Shown: one piece after another, positions 37,301-48,977 of the stretch | How the letters are laid out: every line of letters starts with the position of its first letter | How positions within the stretch are numbered: the stretch's first letter is position 1 | Origin: Strix aluco | Taxonomy: Eukaryota > Chordata > Aves > Strigiformes > Strigidae | Assembly: GCF_031877795.1 (NCBI RefSeq) | Contig: NC_133931.1 | Location: 136,996,621-137,060,620, forward strand | Length of the DNA: 64,000 nt | Direction of reading: 5' to 3' | Notes under the pieces: generated by a model | The model's database searches: none | What the model saw: the letters and a program-made list of their open reading frames with translations, nothing else | Told to the model about the DNA's origin: nothing | Position numbers and translations under genes: made by a program

Positions 37301-40300
37301 TACAAATGTGTAAGCATCCTTGTGATTAAATTGATGTACAAAAATGTTTGCATTAAAAATAATTGCAAGTGTATGTATATCCGTAGTATCTGATGGGGGC
37401 AAAACCAACCAGTTGATTTGATGTGTGGTTGGGTCTTTTTTTATTTTTTTTGCTCAACCCTCAGATGCTGAGAGTGGACAAGAACTTGGTCAGAATGTGG
37501 GTTGTGGGTTTTTTTTTTTTCACCTCCACCTCCTCCTGCACAAGACTTGCTTTCCATGACCTTTATGAATGTTGTTAGCTTTTCCCATTATTTTGCCTTA
37601 GTGCTATTGCTAAATGACAATATGCACTTGCAGCAGAGGTCAGAATTTTCTCCTAAATTCTGCTTTGAGTTCAATTCATCAGCCAGGTGCATTAGTAAGT
37701 CTCTTGTATTGTGGCTGGCAAGTTCCTGTATGAAGGATGTGTTATAATGCTAACTTAAAAATTATCAAAGAGAACATTTATTTTTTTTTTCCCCAGTGAC
37801 ATTGGTGAAATCACAGGAAACTAATTGCACATGAAAATAAATTTGAGATTTCTACCTGCGATCCGGTTTAACTGCCTGATGCAGGAAGTGTGTTTTCTTT
37901 GTTTATATTCCATTGCTGAAAATGCCAAAGTATTAATCAAACTTCCATGTATCATTTAGTCCCTGGTGAACCGTACTCTTAACAAATGTCAGTTTTAATC
38001 CTAAACTTGTCTTCTGAAGACAGGTAAAGATCTACTGTAAAGAAATCCACCATCAAAGGACATACAATGTAAATGTTGTTCAAAGCATCAGCCTTAGTTA
38101 AAGGTATATATTTGTGTAATACAAGCTCTACAAAATTTCTTACTCATCGAACAACCTGCTTAAACAATTAAAGCCTCTGTGGTAATAGTTCTTTAGACAT
38201 TGAAAAGCCAAAATTGAAGCCTAATATATGTAGAAGCTAGTGTAAAAAAAAAATTTGTCCAACCTGTGATAAAATGTAATGTCATCAAATACAATTTTTG
38301 TTTTTTCATGGTAAGTTTATATACAAAAACTCAGCTTATGTTCTCTGTCCATCCCTATGCTTTTCCTGAGGAAAATTTGACTGAAACTTGTTTTCAATTA
38401 AAAGAAAAATACTTGGCTGTTAATTAAGCAACAAAGGCTGAAAGATTTTTATGGTAAAACCAATAAAAATCCTTTTGCTGCCAAGCAGATAAACCCACTT
38501 TTCCATCATAGATTTAAATGGAAAATTTTGACTCATCTTGGCTACTTTTAATGCATGAAATAACATTGGGCAACATCTCATACAGTGCATCACAACTATG
38601 AAAAAATTCTGTGTAGAGGTTGCCTCTACTTCCTGCTAAATTTGCTTACAACTTTTATGTACCTATAGCCCCTCTCTGTGTTGTTTCTCTCCTTAATCTG
38701 ACTTTATCATTTTATAAAGATCTTAGAGTAAAGGTGTCAGTCGCCACTCATCATTGTGCTTGGTGCCTGTATTAAGCCCTGTTGTCCCCCTCTGCCTGGT
38801 TCGCTGGCACAGGTTCCAAGTTCCTTGCAGGAGGAACTCCTTTAGGTGCTACATAAACACAAGATGGTCTTGTTCTCACCCAGGGCCTCTGTGTGCGAAG
38901 TAATGGAAACAGCTGACTGCTTTCTGTAGGTGATTACCATGGTTCTTGGCTTGTGTTTTACCTATTTGTAGATGCTGCTCTTTGTATTTTTGGGACTCTT
39001 GACTTACAATGAAGTTGTCATGAGTTTGTATTTTGCATGCCTTACTCCTGTGTCATATTTATTTTTCTGGAAAATTTGCTGTCTAGTGGCAGTCCAAATG
39101 ACCAAAGATCTAAATATGCCTGTGGATTTGAAGTTCTCTGCTATGTATTTTTTTCAAATGCTCATTTCTTGAGTTAATATTTTGAGGCTAATAAGCGATA
39201 AAATTCAGAAACCATTTAATTTTTTTTTTTTCTAAAATGATATCCTGTATCATAAGTGGCTTAGACTTTCTCAAAACTGGAAATACATGTATGTATAGAA
39301 GAGGACAATAATTTAACTGTAAATGAAGTAACACTGCTACAGCTTTTTGAATATGCCTGTATCACTAAAGGAATGCATCTGAGACTGGATACTGTTTTTT
39401 TAGGGGGGAAGGCAGTACACAATGAAATGTCAGAAGGTTATGTTTGAGACCTGTGTTCCACAGTTCACATGAATATACTAATTCAAGACCATTAAGGAAT
39501 GGTGGAAGAGCTCTTTTCCATCTCTTGACATTTCATAAAGGTTTTAATAACTTTTAAAGGTCTATTAAATAAGAGTACTGAATGTCTTACTAAGTGGTTT
39601 GAATCCTGGATGGGACATCTACGTCGTGATTTAATGGTAGTAGCAACAGTGGTTCTGGAGAAACCATGGATGGCTTTGTAGCCTCTGTGGAAGGGCTGAA
39701 AAGCAGTAGAATATTATGATGATTCACCTTGAGGTTTGTCTGGATTCATCCAAACCAAGTGTCAAAGCAAAGCTTACAGAGACATATTGTACTCTAAAAA
39801 TATGAACTGTTTGCAAATCAGGTTCTGCTGCATGTAATTATCTGTGCTAATATCTATATATAAACATATCTAAAATGAATTTGGATTTTTCAAGGGTATT
39901 TAGTTGTAACTTCACTCTAGCCTTTGTGAAGGCAGTGGTGATAATCCCAAGTGTTTATGATCATATCAAAGTGTTTCACTGTTACATACAGAGGAAGGCC
40001 TCAGCGAGGGAGAGAATGTCCTTTTATCTTAAAACCAGAAAAATTTTATTGCAATATGTCTAAGGGAAATGAATCCAAACAATCAAACTGAAAGTAAATT
40101 TTCGGTGGTTCCAAATATAATTTTTATAACATCTGAGAAAATTTATACATGAAGCTGCTCTTTTAAAAATTTATTTTATTTTTTTTCCCCTTGTAACTTA
40201 ACCTGCACATACCCTCATGCTTCCTTTAAGAGCTGAGAAGGAGAGCAAGACGGTTTCCTTCAGAGGGCAGTTCAGAACGCAGGTCAGCCATCTGAGATTC

Positions 40301-41449
40301 CCTTTGGAGGCTTTCTCTTCTAGATAAGTAGTCTTTCTGTAGAGTCTGTCTAAGACAGATGGACTCCCATAGGGAGGCCAATAATTCTTGTTGTTTCATG
40401 AGATGCATTCTGTTATTCTAAATAAGTATGATGTTGCAGAAATGCATAAGTGCGTTTCTCTATGGAGCTTTGATGTTCTGATACATTCTAATTACAAAGT
40501 CCCCCTGCCATAAATATTCAGGTGCTGTGCATCTACGATTAAATTTAAAACATAATAAACTAGTTGTTATGCTGTCCTTTTTAGGAAAAGTAAATAAGGA
40601 ATAGGGGAAAATTGTGTCACTGTCTAAAGTTCTTTATTTATAGCTATATGTTACTTACCACACTGTGCAACAAGGTTCATTAGCAGCTGAAATTGGATTC
40701 AGTTTAAGAAAAAAGGAGGGGGATTGATTGAGAGAAATTTAGTTTTCAGCTGGTGAAAAGACAAATATAAACCAAAGCTGAAATACTGTGGACTACATAT
40801 TATAGGCTCAAAGGGTTTCAGAAGTGCTCTATTTACTGTCTATTCCTTGTTCTTTGAAAGATTGTTTCTTGTTCTGGTGCTCTGAACTAGGTTGGGTTAC
40901 CTGAACCCATGGGAAAAGTCATGTTTTAATGATATGAATAGTAAAAGTTTACATGTTTACTTTTTTCTTCATGTGTAAGACCATTTATTAAGAATGTGTG
41001 TTGGAGTGGTGGGTTTCCATGCTATGTGTATGCATATGTAAACAGTCCATCATCTTCCCTCCCTTCCCTCCTTGTACTCCTGCTGCCATTTAAACTGGCC
41101 TTTGCTCTCCATAGAAGACTGCTTAAATTTTTCAGAGGCAAATTTAAGAATTTAGCAAGCATTTCTAAATTAGGTGCTTGAGTTCTTTGAGGCTTGCTTC
41201 CCATGAATTGCTGGGAAAGAGAGGCAAAATAAAAGAAACTTAGAATTTGAGATTTTCTTCAAAATAATCTGGGTTCTGTAATTTCTTGTAGTGGTTCACT
41301 TTGTCCAGCTTTTTGAGAAAAAGAAAAATTTGCAAGAGACAGATGCCTGCCCTCATTTATATTCATCTGGTAGAAGTTTCTCCATGCCCTTTTGTGTGGG
41401 GAGAGTACTATATCCACTTTTGACCTACATATAAGGGCTGTTCTTCATG
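34321..41449. other. Non-coding stretch with possible regulatory patches
   Basis: No exon or repeat family is recognised. A patch at 37790-38640 has a complex, non-repetitive text with clustered factor-like motifs (an ETS-type CAGGAAGTG near 37881 and a GGAAAA...TGACTCA composite at 38520-38535). A perfect MEF2-type string TTATTTATAG lies at 40634-40643, but such strings are expected by chance in AT-rich DNA. Confidence 0.5.
38520..38535 (+). promoter_or_regulatory. NFAT:AP-1-like composite motif
   Basis: GGAAAA at 38520-38525 is followed after three bases by a perfect AP-1 site TGACTCA at 38529-38535. This layout resembles composite NFAT:AP-1 elements of immune and muscle enhancers. It is supported by motif match only. 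Confidence 0.25.
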
Positions 41450-41660
41450 TGTCCTGGAGCAGGATGGCTGAGGCTAGAGATTGTCCAATTCAATCCCAAT
41501 GCACAAAGCACAGTCAGCTAGAGTGGGCCGGTCAAGGCCCCGTCCACTTGGGTTTTGAATATCTCCAAGGGTGGAGACTACACAGCCATGCTGGGCAACC
41601 TGTTCCAGGGAAGGTTTTTGTTTGGTTGTTTCTCTCCTTATGTTTAACTGGATTTCTTCA
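41450..41660 (-). mobile_element. CR1 LINE, short 3' fragment
   Basis: Antisense CR1 boxes are visible in order: GAGATTGTCCAATTCAATCC, AGTCAGCTAGAGTGGGCC, TTGGGTTTTGAATATCTCCA and GGGCAACCTGTTCCAGGGAA. The extreme 3' octamer tail is not recognisable, and the right edge fades after a decayed TTTAACTGGATTTC segment. It is old and truncated at both ends. Confidence 0.85.
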
Positions 41661-44600
41661 GGGGTCTGATAGTATTTGTCGTTGTTGTTGTTGCTAGCCA
41701 CCAAACTTCAGTTTAGAAGTAGCATCTTTCCTTGTGAGCTACCCTTAGGGCATAGAGAAGAGTTAATTTCTGATACTTCCATTCCTCTTTTTATCAGGCT
41801 GTGAAGAATGTAAGAAGTCCATTATGTTTCCCTGGCTCTTGCAGAGTCCAGTGGCAGGACTCTGGGAATGCAGGAGAGAACTCTTCCTCTCTGGAAGTGC
41901 CTGCATATGTTGATCAGTCTAGGTAGTAGTTATGTTTTACAATGCTTCATGTAGCAGAAGTGATAGAAGTCAAATTTGTGCTTCAGTGATGTCCTAATTT
42001 ATGATTTGTTTTTCCCTAGCAGAAGTTCTTTTTGTTTCTGAAAAGTTTTTAAGCAATGCTGATTAAAATCCAACGTAATTAAAAAAAAAAAAAAAAATCA
42101 ATATGGACATAAAGAGGCTAGCCTGTCTTGTATTTTCTATTTCTGCTGTGAAAGCATCATACAGGCCAGTCCCTCACCTGGTGAAGTCCATGCTTCTGCC
42201 TGGTAGTACTGGATGCAGGATGAATCTTGTACCTCAGCTGTACTCGGTGAGGGCACAGCTTAATGTGCACTCCTCGGCCCAGCCAAGGGACTAGTGTGGA
42301 GGAGGGAGACAGGACAACTTAAACTGCAGCAGAAGTATTTCTGCAGCTGTGTAGTGAACAAGTTCAAAAACCTGATGAGGCTGAAAAAAAAGATTGTTTT
42401 TAGCTAGATCGTATTTCCAACTGGCTTCACTGGGAAACGGAGCAGAAGCTTGGGCCAATTTATTGTAATTGGGATAGCAGAAGTCCAGCCAGCTGCTTAG
42501 CAGCACATTATTTAATCCTGATGATTGAGGCCTAAGACTCATTTTTGATGGAAGTCATCATCTCATCTTTTGTTTTAGAAATCTTGTTTGCTTCATCTCT
42601 GTAGTAGATGTTGAGTGCAAAAGAGATTGACCAAAGTGCTGTATGGCTCTTTTGATTGCTTAAGAGAGCTTCAGAAAGGTGGATTTGTCTTACTGGACAG
42701 AAGTCTGAGCCTTCCCACTTGCAACAGTATGCTCACAATGTGCGTGAGGTATAAAACTGCTTAATATTGTATGTGAGTAATTGGAAAAGTTAAAAAAAAA
42801 AATAGTTGTATAGCTGAGGATTCCTTACAGACTCTGTAAGATACACTTTTCTGTTAGGCACTGTGTCAAAAATTACTTTGGTGGGGAAGTATAAGTATGA
42901 CAGTCCAGAATTTGCTGCTAGTGTAGTTCTTTAATACCAAACCTTCGAAGATATGTACTGCAAAATTATTTAGACTTCAAAAAGTTTTAAAGTAGATACC
43001 TAATTAAAAATAAGATTCCTGAATACCTTCTTGTAAAATACTTAATTCTGCACTGAGCTCTGGATACTGAAGGCTTTGCTGTGGAACTGCTAAATTCTCA
43101 CTGAAAGCAGTTACATACCCCAATATCTACTTGGAGTAGACTTTGATAATGCTGCTAGTAAACCTGCACTGTAATTGCATATAAAGGTCACTGTATAATA
43201 GCATTATGCAGCCTAATGTTCTGGGTGTAGTCTAGCTTACTCTTACTTTACATTTGTAAACAAAATATAATAGAAGTGGAATAAAAGAACATATAGCCAT
43301 TTGCTCTTTGAGCTGATGTCTAAGTCCTTTGTGTTTAGAATTCACATTACCATTTCTTAACATGTGTGATCTTATTTTTCTCCTTTTCCAGATGCCAGTT
43401 CTCTTCCTAATCAGATTTTGAAGGTTCATATAAGGTTAGAAGAGTTGGATTTGACACTCTGGATTTGGCTTACGTGGGTGAAATTCACTTTAGTAGAAGT
43501 TCACTGTAATTTGTCTTCCAGTCTTTATGTTGTCCTGTATTATTGTTTTTAAGGTCAATAGCTTTTTTTGAATCTGATTTTCATTATATACAGTATGAAT
43601 ACCTATTCAAGATTTTTTTTTTTGGTAAAATATCTTTCATTTGAAAGACATACTCCTTTTTAACCATCACATTTTTCATGTCCTGTGGAGAACAATTGTT
43701 GTTGCTTTGTCTTATTTATTTTTATTTTTTTAGCCTTTCAGATTTCTTTTAATTCTGCTTTTTGCTAAACTGCTTGTTGGACAACAGAATTTGTACCACT
43801 TCTGACAGCTGTTTTAAATGCTTAGTTTTTTAACACACAAGCCATTTTAAGGAAAAGTGATTACTGTGCCTTTCTTGAGGTGAATGGCCTCCAGCATTTT
43901 CATCTCAATTCCAAACAACAATTTTGTTTAAGTAACTGAAAGCTGTTTTAAAACAATGTATGCAGCAGAGAATTGACTAGATATGTTATTAGGGGTGCCA
44001 ATCTGTCATGTTCAGAATTTAATGAAGTGTATAATTCTATATTTTTATCTGCAAAATCTTTGCATAATGATTTTATAACCCCCTTTACACATTTTGGAGT
44101 TGGGTAGAAAATCCTCCTGGAAGAGAAAGATCTGGAAGATACCTCCAGGATGTAGTTTTGAAAAACGTGTGCCTATGGATTAATTTCAGAAGTTCTCATG
44201 AAAAATTCATCTTAGGAAAGAGGGAAATAGAAGTAGAAATATCTGTTTTATCTGAATTCTGTTAATTTGTACTCATTGCATCCTAGTTCAGAAACTCAGT
44301 TCCCAAAAGAATTTTGAAGTATAGGCACAGGATAGAAAAAAAGGTAGTCAGTGAATATAGTCTTGGGACAGCACAGTGAGAGATGACAGTTTAAGAGAAT
44401 GGTATTAACTTGAAATGCTTACTTGTGTTTGAAGATGTTGTACCTATTTATAGTAATGAGAAATGTAAGCTTTATGGTGGCCAGTGGGCATGAAGACCTA
44501 CATTGCATCTTGCACTGCTCTGTAGCAGTTTCAAAGATGCATCAATTCTTGGAGCACATGAACTATTGAATTCCCTTTGAAAATAAAGGAGAAGGTTCGT

Positions 44601-45394
44601 TGTTCCTGGGTGAGCAAATGCAAGTCACCACAGTGTAGCATCACCTCCAGTGATATATCTGAAGGTAGAATTTTCCAGTTAAAATGGAATGCCTTAGGAA
44701 GTGCAGGTAGTCTATACTAAATCCTGGAGCCACTTGCTGTACTTTAGTATCGTCAAGATTTGACTGATCAGGAACTGCGTGCTGATTTTTGTGGGTAGAG
44801 GTAGAGTACAAATGCATCTCCCAAGCACTGTAGTACCCCACATGAAATTATAATGTACTGTGGCCAGCATTATGCTTTTTTCCTTTGGTTCACTGCTAAC
44901 AATAAAAAATATGTGGCACTGTAATTTACACTATGACATTCCTTCAGTAAAAGGAAAGAAATGAAGCATGTCAGCTTGTCAGTGGAAGTGTATTTGAATG
45001 AGAGTGTCTCTGTTGTGAATATAATTCTGTATATGGTGATGTGGAATTTTTCATGGTTCTAAATGTGAGCTTTGACAATATGAGCCTTGTATGATATTTT
45101 CAAGGAGTTGTTAAAACTGAACCTGAACAACAACATTCAGCTTAGAGAAAGCTTTGCATTTACAAGAAATATATGAAAATAGAGTATCAGGCAGGATGCC
45201 AACTGCCACTTCATAAAATATAAGACTACTAGTGCAGTTGAATTTACAAAATTCCTTAACAGAAATCTTTTTATGGGGATCCCAGCAGAATGCTTTCTTA
45301 TACAGGAGTTATTCTCAGTAGGTTTAACAACAATGAATATTCAGTGCTGTCTATGGTGATCTTGAAAGGGAAAAATCCTTAACTTCCATGTCAT
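41661..45394. other. Non-coding stretch, nothing recognised
   Basis: AT-rich DNA without identifiable exons or repeat families. A (GTT)n run lies near 41681-41694 at the left edge, and a 17-base A tract at 42081-42097. A small acceptor-like CTCCTTTTCCAG near 43380-43392 has no credible donor after it. Confidence 0.6.
42081..42097. repeat. Poly-A tract, 17 bases
   Basis: An uninterrupted run of 17 A. No retrocopy is recognised upstream of it. Confidence 0.75.
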
Positions 45395-45690
45395 GTAATC
45401 AGAGAATAGCTGAGGTTGGAAGGCACCTCTGGAGATAACCTAGTCCACGCTCCTCTTCAAGACTGGGTCAGCTACAGCAGGTTGCCAAGATGGTGTACAG
45501 TCTCCAAGGACGGAGACTCAACAAACTTTCTGGGGAACCTGTTCCTGAGATGTTTGGCCTCGATAGCAGTGAAAAAGTGCCTTCTAATGTTTAAATGGAA
45601 TTTGCCATATTTCAGTTTGTGCACATTGCCTATTTTTCTGCCACTAGGCATCACTGAGAAGAGTCTGGCTCTGTCTTCTTCACTACTCTT
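45395..45690 (-). mobile_element. CR1 LINE 3' part (left half of interrupted copy)
   Basis: Read on the minus strand, this segment encodes the decayed C-terminus of CR1 pol, with the phrases HKLKYGKFHLNIRRHFFT and ESPSLET visible between about 45654 and 45472. The 3'UTR follows, with the GGTTGGAAGGCACCTCTGGA box at the left edge. It is the downstream part of the same element whose reverse transcriptase lies at 45990-46800. The frame no longer supports a functional protein. Confidence 0.9.
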
Positions 45691-45990
45691 TACCTAGCTG
45701 CTCTGTGAGGGAGAACCTCCTTTTCCTCTGACCTTTATATTCTTTCTGTTTCTTACTTTTCCTTTGCCTTCTCCTCTCCCTGTCTAGTGTTTTCTGCCCT
45801 TAAATATGTTTTCACAGAGGCTCCACAAACTTTGGTGATGGGCTAATAAGCTTTGGTCTGCAGTGGGACTGTTGCAGGGCCGGCTGGACCACCTGTGACT
45901 GGCACATGGCAGACCTTTACCTTCTCCCACAGAGGCTACCTTTGCAGTGCCACCCCTCCACCCTCCCAACCTTGCCACATACATTCAGTA
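45690..45990 (-). mobile_element. Unassigned repeat inserted in CR1
   Basis: This roughly 300-bp segment replaces the middle of the CR1 pol C-terminal region. On the minus strand it reads GGCAAGGTTGG..., then a CCAGCCGGCCCTGC patch, AGCCCATCACCAAAG, GCCTCTGTGAAAACATATTTAAG and a purine-rich tail. From memory this resembles an interspersed segment common in bird genomes, possibly an LTR or promoter part of another retroelement. The class is not certain. Exact boundaries and target duplication are not clear by eye. Confidence 0.4.
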
Positions 45991-46800
45991 GCCCCATTTT
46001 CTCTAGCCCATTGAAGTCTCTCTGAATGACAGCACAACCTTCTGCTCTGTCAAACACTCTTCCCAATTTTGAATCATCTGTAGAATTGCCGAGGATATAT
46101 TCTGTACCATCAGCCAGGTCCTTAATGAAAAGCAGTACTGGCAACAATATGGACCCCTGGGTGCTCCATTAAAGTGACTGGTCCCCAGCTGGACTTTGAG
46201 CTGCAGCTTACAACCCTTTGAGCCTGGCAGCTCAGCCATTTTTCAGCCACCCCACTGTCCACCTATCTATCTGTATTTCACAATTTGTCTGTGAGGATGT
46301 TATGGAAGACAGTGCTGAAAGTCTTGATAAAGTCAAGATAAACAACATTCCCTCCTGTCTCCTCATCCGTGTTGCTAGTTATTTCATTGTAGAAGGCTGT
46401 TGGGTTGGTCAAGCATGATTCTCCCTCATAAATATATGCTGACTATTTTCTATCACCTTCCTGTACTTCACAGGCTTGGAAATTGTTTCCAGGATTATTT
46501 GCTGAATTGCCTTCCTAGAAATTAAGGTGAGACTGACTGTCCTGTAGTTCTTCATATTCTCCTTCTTGTCCTTCCTGAAGACAGGAGTAACATTTGCTTT
46601 CTTACAGTCTTTGTGAACCTCCCTTGATGGTCATGACCTTTGAAAGGTAATCTGAGAGTGGCCTTGCAGTGATACTGTCCAGCTCCCTCAGCACTCATAG
46701 GAGCATCCCCCCTATCAGGTCACATGGACTTGTATATGTCTAGCTTGTTTAAGTTTTCATTAACCTGATCCTCCTCCAAGGTTAAGTGTTCCTTGCTCCA
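45990..46800 (-). mobile_element. CR1 LINE reverse-transcriptase remnant
   Basis: On the minus strand, pieces of the CR1 reverse transcriptase are recognisable. A YLDF-type motif with its catalytic aspartate lies within about 46312-46350. A segment resembling the pocket before the second catalytic box (LFIKDLADGT) follows, and then the DD box, now in the context N-S-T-D-D-S, at about 46073-46087. EGCAVIQRDF follows near 46020-46045. Reading-frame shifts and substitutions show the copy is dead. The segment further right (to about 46800) matches the upstream finger/palm region as antisense text. It is the best-preserved CR1 protein region in the window. Confidence 0.9.
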
Positions 46801-48864
46801 GAAAAGCATGGAAGAGCTGTGAAGCAGCTGAGTTTCAGTAAAGCTGTATCTGTAACCCAGTAGTTCAGGACTGGTGGGACAATTGTTTTGACGGAGTGTG
46901 GAATGTCAGTATTTGCACTGACAGGAGCATGCCAGTCATATCCACTGATCTCACTCTCTCTCTCTCCCACACAACTATCCCAATTACTTGCAATCATCTT
47001 TATCAGGGGAAAAAAGTGAAGATTTGTTTGTGAGGTGGAAGCTTAGCCATTTGAGCATGCAGTCTGAACTGACTGCATGTTCTCTGGTCATACTAGCTTC
47101 AGATATCTACGTAGATGGGAGGGTCTACATGAAGTGAAATTAGACAGAATGATAGTTTTAGCTATGGTGATCATAAGTGTTTTCCTTAGAATATTGTCAC
47201 ATGCTAATGCCTAGAATTTTGTTACGTTTAATTTAAATCTCTACTGAAAATTCACTCTAGTAAAGTCCATAGTTAAGCATTAATATCCATTTCTTCACTT
47301 TCTGTGCGATATTGCATAGTCACAGCTGAGACCGGATACTGAATGAATGGATGTTGGATTCACTGAAAAATGTTCTTCATGATCTGTGTAGCTGCTGAGA
47401 TGATAATAATGAGCTCTCTGAAATGAAGTAAAATCTTAAAAGTCATTTAGCCTGAATTGTGCATTAGTTGTACTTATATTGGTGAATCTTGGAGCAATAC
47501 AGGGAGGTAACTTGCCTGCCTCAGTCAGGGTAAAGATGTGTCCAAACAGAGGTTTTGCTTTAGATTAACAGTAGAGGCTGTTCAGTTTAATAGCAATTCC
47601 ATCTGATATTTGATGAAATTTGATGCATGAGGTCAGCAAGGGACAGTAATTAGGATTTTCATGAGGTATCATGAATTTTGGTTTTACAGATGCTGTCTGC
47701 TGGAGTACTGGCTGTGTCCAAATATCATACCTGTTCAAGCAGGCTAATTTAGTGGGCATAAAAGCAGAAGTTACTTATCTAAATGTGTGATTCCCCTTTC
47801 TTGAATCATAATGATGCTAAACTTAAATGATTATACTTGGTTAAAATGTAATTTACTATCTGAAATTTGGCTGAGCTCAGCTTGAAACTAAATGTGCAGT
47901 TGGTGTTTTAAAAAAAGTGACAAAAGCTGCTAAAATATTCAGCACTAAGAATATCTTTGACTACTTAGATGTTTCAGGAGCAGTGGCTGAATAGGATAGT
48001 CACAGTCGTTGTAATGCACTACAACCTTCTCTCTCCCATTATGCTGTTTATATCATGCTTGAATGAAAATATATTTTAGTTCCCTGAAAGCCTCTTCTCT
48101 GCAGCTTTAAACTTTCAGCAGATGGGAGTATTAGGGGAACATTTTTGCCTCTGCTTCTGCATTGAACTGAGAATGCCACAGGACTGTGAAAGGATTCAGC
48201 CAAACTGTAGAATCTTCCTTGCCCTACTCCTGAGCAGCCCATGCTATTAGCAGCTATCTCCGTGGTGTCAGAGATGTCATTAGCTAGTTGTGAGAGAGCC
48301 ATTCAACTATGCTAATTATTTCAACAAATTCTGTTCATGAACTGTGTAAACATTGGAGATTAAGGAAGATATAGCTATTCCAGAAAGGGTTTTGAATGCA
48401 GATCTCTTTCTGCACATTCATCTTTCAATGCTGACTGCAAATGTCTACATTAAGAGTAAAACTATGAATTGGCCACTGCTTAGCCATAAGGATATAATCC
48501 ACCTATTTCTTCCTCAAGTTTTTTCAATCTCTAGTTCATATAATAATTCCGTGATTTTAGTGAAAAGAGAAAGGGCCTGTTCATCCTTTACATTCTGGTA
48601 TTGTTATGTGATTATAGGTGGGCTGTAATGCAAATTTGTGTCTGAATCTGGACTGCCCTGAAGCGTGAGGATTTTTTAATTTTAGTCTTGTTTTCAGTGG
48701 TCATCAGCTCTTGAATTTACAGCAAAAATGTACATGAAATAAAGAACCTTTAGTGTGAGAGATTTCATATGTTCTCTTTAAGTGTGTTTAACATAATTAT
48801 CGTCAAAAAGCAGTATGTTGTTAACATATAGTCAAAGGTGTTTATTCTTCTTTATTTTATTCAG
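46801..48864. other. Non-coding stretch before candidate exon 2
   Basis: No gene is recognised. A short (CT)n run lies at 46954-46966. The last 25 bases form the pyrimidine-rich acceptor of the exon candidate. Confidence 0.6.
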
Positions 48865-48977
48865 ATTCACCCCACTTCCGAAAGAACCTCAAAATCTGGA
48901 CAACTTCTGCCACAATTTAGCTTTACACTGTCAACAAGTTACCATTCCATCAAGAACAATGAGCTCCACAACACCAG
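48865..48977 (+). other. Candidate internal exon, 113 bp
   Basis: The acceptor is a T-rich tract ending TTTATTTTATTCAG at 48864. The donor is CAG/GTCAGT at 48977/48978. Two of three forward frames are open across the exon. One of these contains ATG at 48959-48961 with A at -3 and would begin MSSTTP before the donor. The length is not a multiple of three. The text between the splice sites is balanced in composition and unlike the surrounding AT-rich DNA. It may be a 5'UTR exon that carries the translation start near its end, spliced to the CpG-island exon about 40 kb upstream. I do not recognise the protein, and a chance exon-like match is possible. Confidence 0.42.

Larger units (their letters stand above)
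9072..48864 (+). other. Inferred long first intron
   Basis: This interval runs from the GTGAGT donor after candidate exon 1 to the pyrimidine-rich acceptor before candidate exon 2. It has no convincing exon, is AT-rich after about 9800 and holds scattered CR1 fragments and one solo LTR. The pairing of this donor with that acceptor is inferred. Other exons or alternative promoters in between are possible but not visible. Confidence 0.35.

Noticed and set aside
40634-40643. Perfect MEF2-type string TTATTTATAG in the intron
   Set aside because: Such strings recur in AT-rich DNA (another is near 43004), so without conservation data it is not evidence of a binding site.
43380-43425. CTCCTTTTCCAG acceptor-like site followed by a short ATG segment
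   Set aside because: The only following donor-like site (AAG/GTTCAT) is poor, and the would-be exon is about 33 bp with no support.
8073-48977. Naming the gene as a MEF2 family member or HDAC9 because of the promoter MEF2 motif
   Set aside because: No coding sequence for any such protein is present in the window. The motif alone cannot identify the gene.
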